Source: Streptomyces sp. NBC_00620
Lineage (GTDB): Bacteria; Actinomycetota; Actinomycetes; Streptomycetales; Streptomycetaceae
Assembly (NCBI RefSeq): GCF_026341825.1
Contig: NZ_JAPENY010000003.1
Location: 1,674,001 to 1,738,000, forward strand
DNA: 64,000 nucleotides
Direction of reading: 5' to 3'
This document shows positions 61,651 through 64,000 of the stretch, in pieces (position 1 is the first letter of the stretch; each line of letters starts with the position of its first letter). The translations under genes and the position numbers were made by a program. The notes under the pieces were generated by a model, which saw only the letters and a list, made by a program, of their open reading frames with translations, was not told the origin of the DNA and searched no databases.

Positions 61651-62631
61651 ATGCTGGGAGCGATAGGTCTGGACGAGACGCACGAGTCGGCGTACCGGGC
61701 GCTGGTGTCCGTGGGCGCCGCCGACGTGCCCGATCTCGCGCGGCGGCTCACGCTCGGCGAGTACGACACGGAGCGCGCCCTGCGCCGCCTTGAACGGCAC
61801 GGACTCGCGGCCCAGTCCTCGGCGCGCCCGGGGCGCTGGGTCGCCGCACCGCCCGGTGTGGCCCTCGGCGCGCTGCTCACCCAGCAGCGGCACGAGCTGG
61901 AGAAGGCGGAGCTGGCGGCCGCGCTGCTCGCCGAGGAGTACCGCGGGCAGGCCGCCGAGCCCGCCGTCCACGACCTGGTCGAGGTGGTGATCGGCTCGGC
62001 GGCGGTCTCGCAGCGGTTCCTGCAGCTCCAGCTCGGCGCGGCCGAGGAGGTGTGCGCGCTGGTCACCGACAACCCGCTCGCCGTCTCCGGGATGGACAAC
62101 GACGCGGAGGAACAGGCCGTGGACCGGGGCGTCCGCTACCGCGTGGTCATCGAGCGGGCGGTCCTCGACATGCCCAACGGGATCACCGAGCTGTCCGCCG
62201 CCCTCGGCCGGGACGAGCAGGTGCGGGTCGTGGACAAGGTGCCGACCAAGCTGGTGATCGCCGACCGGACACTCGCGATGGTGCCGCTCAGCTCTCGCAC
62301 CGCGGAACCCGCCGCACTGGTCGTCCACGAGAGCGGACTGCTCGAGCTGCTCTCCGGGCTGTTCGAGTCGGTGTGGCGGGACGCGCTGCCACTGCGGCTC
62401 AGCGGCGGGGCCGTCGCGGAGCAGGAGGCGGACGGCCCGGACGGCACCGATCTGGAGATCCTTTCGCTGCTCCTTGCCGGGCTGACCGACGCGAGCGTCG
62501 CCAAGCAGCTCGATCTGGGGCTGCGGACCGTGCAGCGCCGGGTGAAGCGGCTGATGGAACTGACGGGCGTGACGACCCGGCTCCAGCTGGGCTGGCACGC
62601 GTACGCAAAGGCCTGGGTGGCCCGGGACTGA
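61651..62631 (+). CDS. TrmB/LuxR-like helix-turn-helix regulator
   Basis: 326 residues from ATG 61651 (GGGGAGGGG upstream). An N-terminal winged helix of TrmB type (ETHESAYRALVSVGAADVPDLARRLTLG, RALRRLERHGLAAQSS), a central domain (VRYRVVIERAVLDMPNGITE, KLVIADRTLAMVPLSSR) of the effector type, and a C-terminal LuxR helix-turn-helix (LEILSLLLAGLTDASVAKQL, RTVQRRVKRLMELTGVTTR). This combination is frequent in Streptomyces and lacks a known ligand. It stands alone, 36 bases before the DUF456 gene on the same strand. Confidence 0.82.
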   Translation: MLGAIGLDETHESAYRALVSVGAADVPDLARRLTLGEYDTERALRRLERHGLAAQSSARPGRWVAAPPGVALGALLTQQRHELEKAELAAALLAEEYRGQAAEPAVHDLVEVVIGSAAVSQRFLQLQLGAAEEVCALVTDNPLAVSGMDNDAEEQAVDRGVRYRVVIERAVLDMPNGITELSAALGRDEQVRVVDKVPTKLVIADRTLAMVPLSSRTAEPAALVVHESGLLELLSGLFESVWRDALPLRLSGGAVAEQEADGPDGTDLEILSLLLAGLTDASVAKQLDLGLRTVQRRVKRLMELTGVTTRLQLGWHAYAKAWVARD

Positions 62632-62667
62632 CCTGCGGTTTCCCGCCCGCTCAGTCAGGCTGGGCAG

Positions 62668-63150
62668 ATGGGAGCGTGGGAACTCCTGCTGGTCGGCGTG
62701 GTGATACTGCTCGGCCTGGCCGGAGTACTGGTGGCCGGCGTACCGGGGTCGTGGCTCGTATGGGCCGCGGTCCTGTGGTGGGCACTGGAGGACACCCGGG
62801 CGCTCGCCTGGGCCGTGCTCGTGGGCGCGACCGGGGTCCTGCTGCTGTCCCAGGCTGTCCGGTGGATGCTGCCGCCCAGACGCCTGCGGGAGAGCGGAGC
62901 AACCCCTCGAATGGCGGTATACGCCGGGGCCGGGGCCCTGCTCGGTTTCTTTCTGGTGCCGGTGGCCGGCGCGATACCCGGTTTCCTCTGCGGGATCTAC
63001 CTCTCCGAGCGGCTGCGCCTCGGCGGGCACGCGCGGGCCGTGGCGTCGTTGCGGACGGCGATGCGCGCGGGCGGGTGGAGTGTGCTGACGGAGCTGTTCG
63101 CGTGCCTGCTGATCATGGGGGCGTGGCTGGGGGCGGTGATCTGGGGTTGA
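62668..63150 (+). CDS. DUF456 membrane protein
   Basis: 160 residues, four to five membrane helices. DUF456 features: LVGVVILLGLAGVLVAGVPGSWLVWAAVLWWA, and the Gly-rich stretch GAGALLGFFLVPVAGAIPGFLCGIYLSERLR. Function unknown. It probably shares a transcript with the preceding regulator. Confidence 0.82.
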   Translation: MGAWELLLVGVVILLGLAGVLVAGVPGSWLVWAAVLWWALEDTRALAWAVLVGATGVLLLSQAVRWMLPPRRLRESGATPRMAVYAGAGALLGFFLVPVAGAIPGFLCGIYLSERLRLGGHARAVASLRTAMRAGGWSVLTELFACLLIMGAWLGAVIWG

Positions 63151-63169
63151 TGGCGCCTGAACCTTCTGA

Positions 63170-64000
63170 TCAAGGAGTCCACGCTGTCAGCTTCGCCAGG
63201 TCGATCCTGTCGGCCATCGCCTTCATGCCGGCGTCGTTGAAGTGGAGATGGTCACCGGGGTCGTAGGCCGGGAGGATGCGGCTCGGGCGGGCCGGGTCGC
63301 GGACGACGGCGTCGAAGTCCACGACCGCGTCGAAGAGGCCGCGCGTGCGGATCACGGCGTTGACCTTCTGGCGTACGGCCTCACGGGCCGGGGTGTAGGC
63401 GCCGTGGCCGCCGTACGGGGTGAGCGTCGCCCCGATGACGCGGATCCCTCGGGCGTGTGCGCGGCTCACGATGCGGCGGTACGCGTCCTCGAAGGCGGCG
63501 GTTCTCGTCTGCTCCGGGCTGCCCTTGAGGTCGTTGATGCCTTCCATCACGATCACCACGCGCACGCCGGTGCGGGACAGGACGTCGGCGTCGAGGCGGG
63601 CCAGTGCGCTGGGCCCGCGGCCCTCCAGGAGGAGGCGGTTTCCGGAGATACCCGCGTTGAGGACGCCGAGCCGGCGGTTCGACGGGAGGGCCTTGAGGCG
63701 GTCGGCGAGCCGGTCGGGCCAGCGGTGGTCGGCGCTGAAGGACGAACCGGTGCCGTCGGTGATGGAGTCGCCGAGCGCGACCACGCTGCCCGCGGCGGAG
63801 GTGCCGAGTACGTCGACACCGGTCACGTAGTACCAGTTGCCGATGGCGGTGGTGTACGCGGTGCCGCTCTCCTCGGCGGTCCGATTGCCCTTGGGAGCAA
63901 CGAAGTTGGCCTGGATGGCGGAGCGGTGGTAGGTCGCCGGGCCCGAGTCGGCGGGGGTGTGCACCGAGACCAGGAGGTTGGCGTCGGCGGGGATCGGGAG
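63170..64000 (-). CDS. SGNH/GDSL-family hydrolase (5' end outside window)
   Basis: The frame is open to the right edge, so the N terminus is missing; 276 residues are visible. Catalytic blocks of the SGNH family: VVALGDSITDGTGSSF (nucleophile Ser), VLNAGISGNRLL (block II Gly), VVIVMEGINDLKGSP (block III Asn, GxND form) and GDHLHFNDAGMKAMADRI (Asp and His). It is an esterase or acyl hydrolase, commonly secreted in Streptomyces and often acting on acetylated polysaccharide or rhamnogalacturonan. Whether it has a signal peptide cannot be seen. It is convergent with DUF456. Confidence 0.88.
   Translation of the reverse strand, partial: LPIPADANLLVSVHTPADSGPATYHRSAIQANFVAPKGNRTAEESGTAYTTAIGNWYYVTGVDVLGTSAAGSVVALGDSITDGTGSSFSADHRWPDRLADRLKALPSNRRLGVLNAGISGNRLLLEGRGPSALARLDADVLSRTGVRVVIVMEGINDLKGSPEQTRTAAFEDAYRRIVSRAHARGIRVIGATLTPYGGHGAYTPAREAVRQKVNAVIRTRGLFDAVVDFDAVVRDPARPSRILPAYDPGDHLHFNDAGMKAMADRIDLAKLTAWTP

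Overview
The window looks like a piece of a Streptomyces (or close actinomycete) chromosome. G+C is very high throughout, third codon positions are almost always G or C, and GTG starts are common. The gene families fit: an AfsR/SARP regulator, DUF2637, PucR, LAxTG-type sortase substrates, Tat-exported glycosidases, and intergenic repeats that I recall from Streptomyces genomes. No tRNA, rRNA, CRISPR array, transposase or phage gene was recognised. Both edges cut a gene: a LuxR-type regulator on the left and an SGNH hydrolase on the right.

1-23 kb. Mostly independent units: a secreted trypsin, a LysE exporter, an AlkZ-like winged-helix protein, a CorA transporter, a secreted beta-propeller-like protein, a hemerythrin/LLM oxidoreductase pair next to an 885-codon SARP-NB-ARC regulator, and a NarL-type two-component pair divergent from an FtsX-type ABC transporter. 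A second, OmpR-type two-component pair (17.9-20.0 kb) is divergent from a tight three-gene operon (20.15-22.94 kb). That operon encodes a ferric-reductase-like membrane flavoprotein, an exported protein with two nearly identical FMN-binding domains, and an ApbE flavin transferase, and reads as a flavinylation-based extracytosolic electron-transfer module.

23-33 kb. A heme-iron acquisition island. HmuT, HmuU and HmuV form a heme ABC importer, and HmuO is a heme oxygenase. There is also an HtaA-domain protein and four exported proteins carrying five copies of one two-disulfide domain. Two of the four end in sortase-like LAxTG/MAxTG tails. Four DmdR1/IdeR/DtxR-like iron boxes lie in the divergent and upstream regions. 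The repeated domain has the layout of a neocarzinostatin-type immunoglobulin fold, and I propose it as a surface heme-relay or heme-binding module. This is the strongest candidate here for an undescribed system.

33-43 kb. Plant polysaccharide degradation. A three-gene arabinan/arabinoside operon (GH43-ricin B, GH43-CBM42, GH127 split by a LamG domain) sits behind a perfect inverted repeat. A GH6 cellulase sits behind a CebR-like box. A GNAT protein, a DUF2278/lamin-tail protein and an SRPBCC protein lie between them.

43-52 kb. Purine catabolism: XdhC, an AzgA-like purine permease and a three-subunit xanthine dehydrogenase, divergent from a PucR regulator.

52-64 kb. A TPR-like protein, a small membrane protein, a GntR/FCD regulator divergent from an iron-box-controlled FhuF-like ferric reductase, DUF2637, an RsbW-like ATPase, pyruvate oxidase, a degenerate PP2C-like protein with octapeptide repeats, a possible gene remnant, a TrmB/LuxR-like regulator, DUF456 and an SGNH hydrolase.
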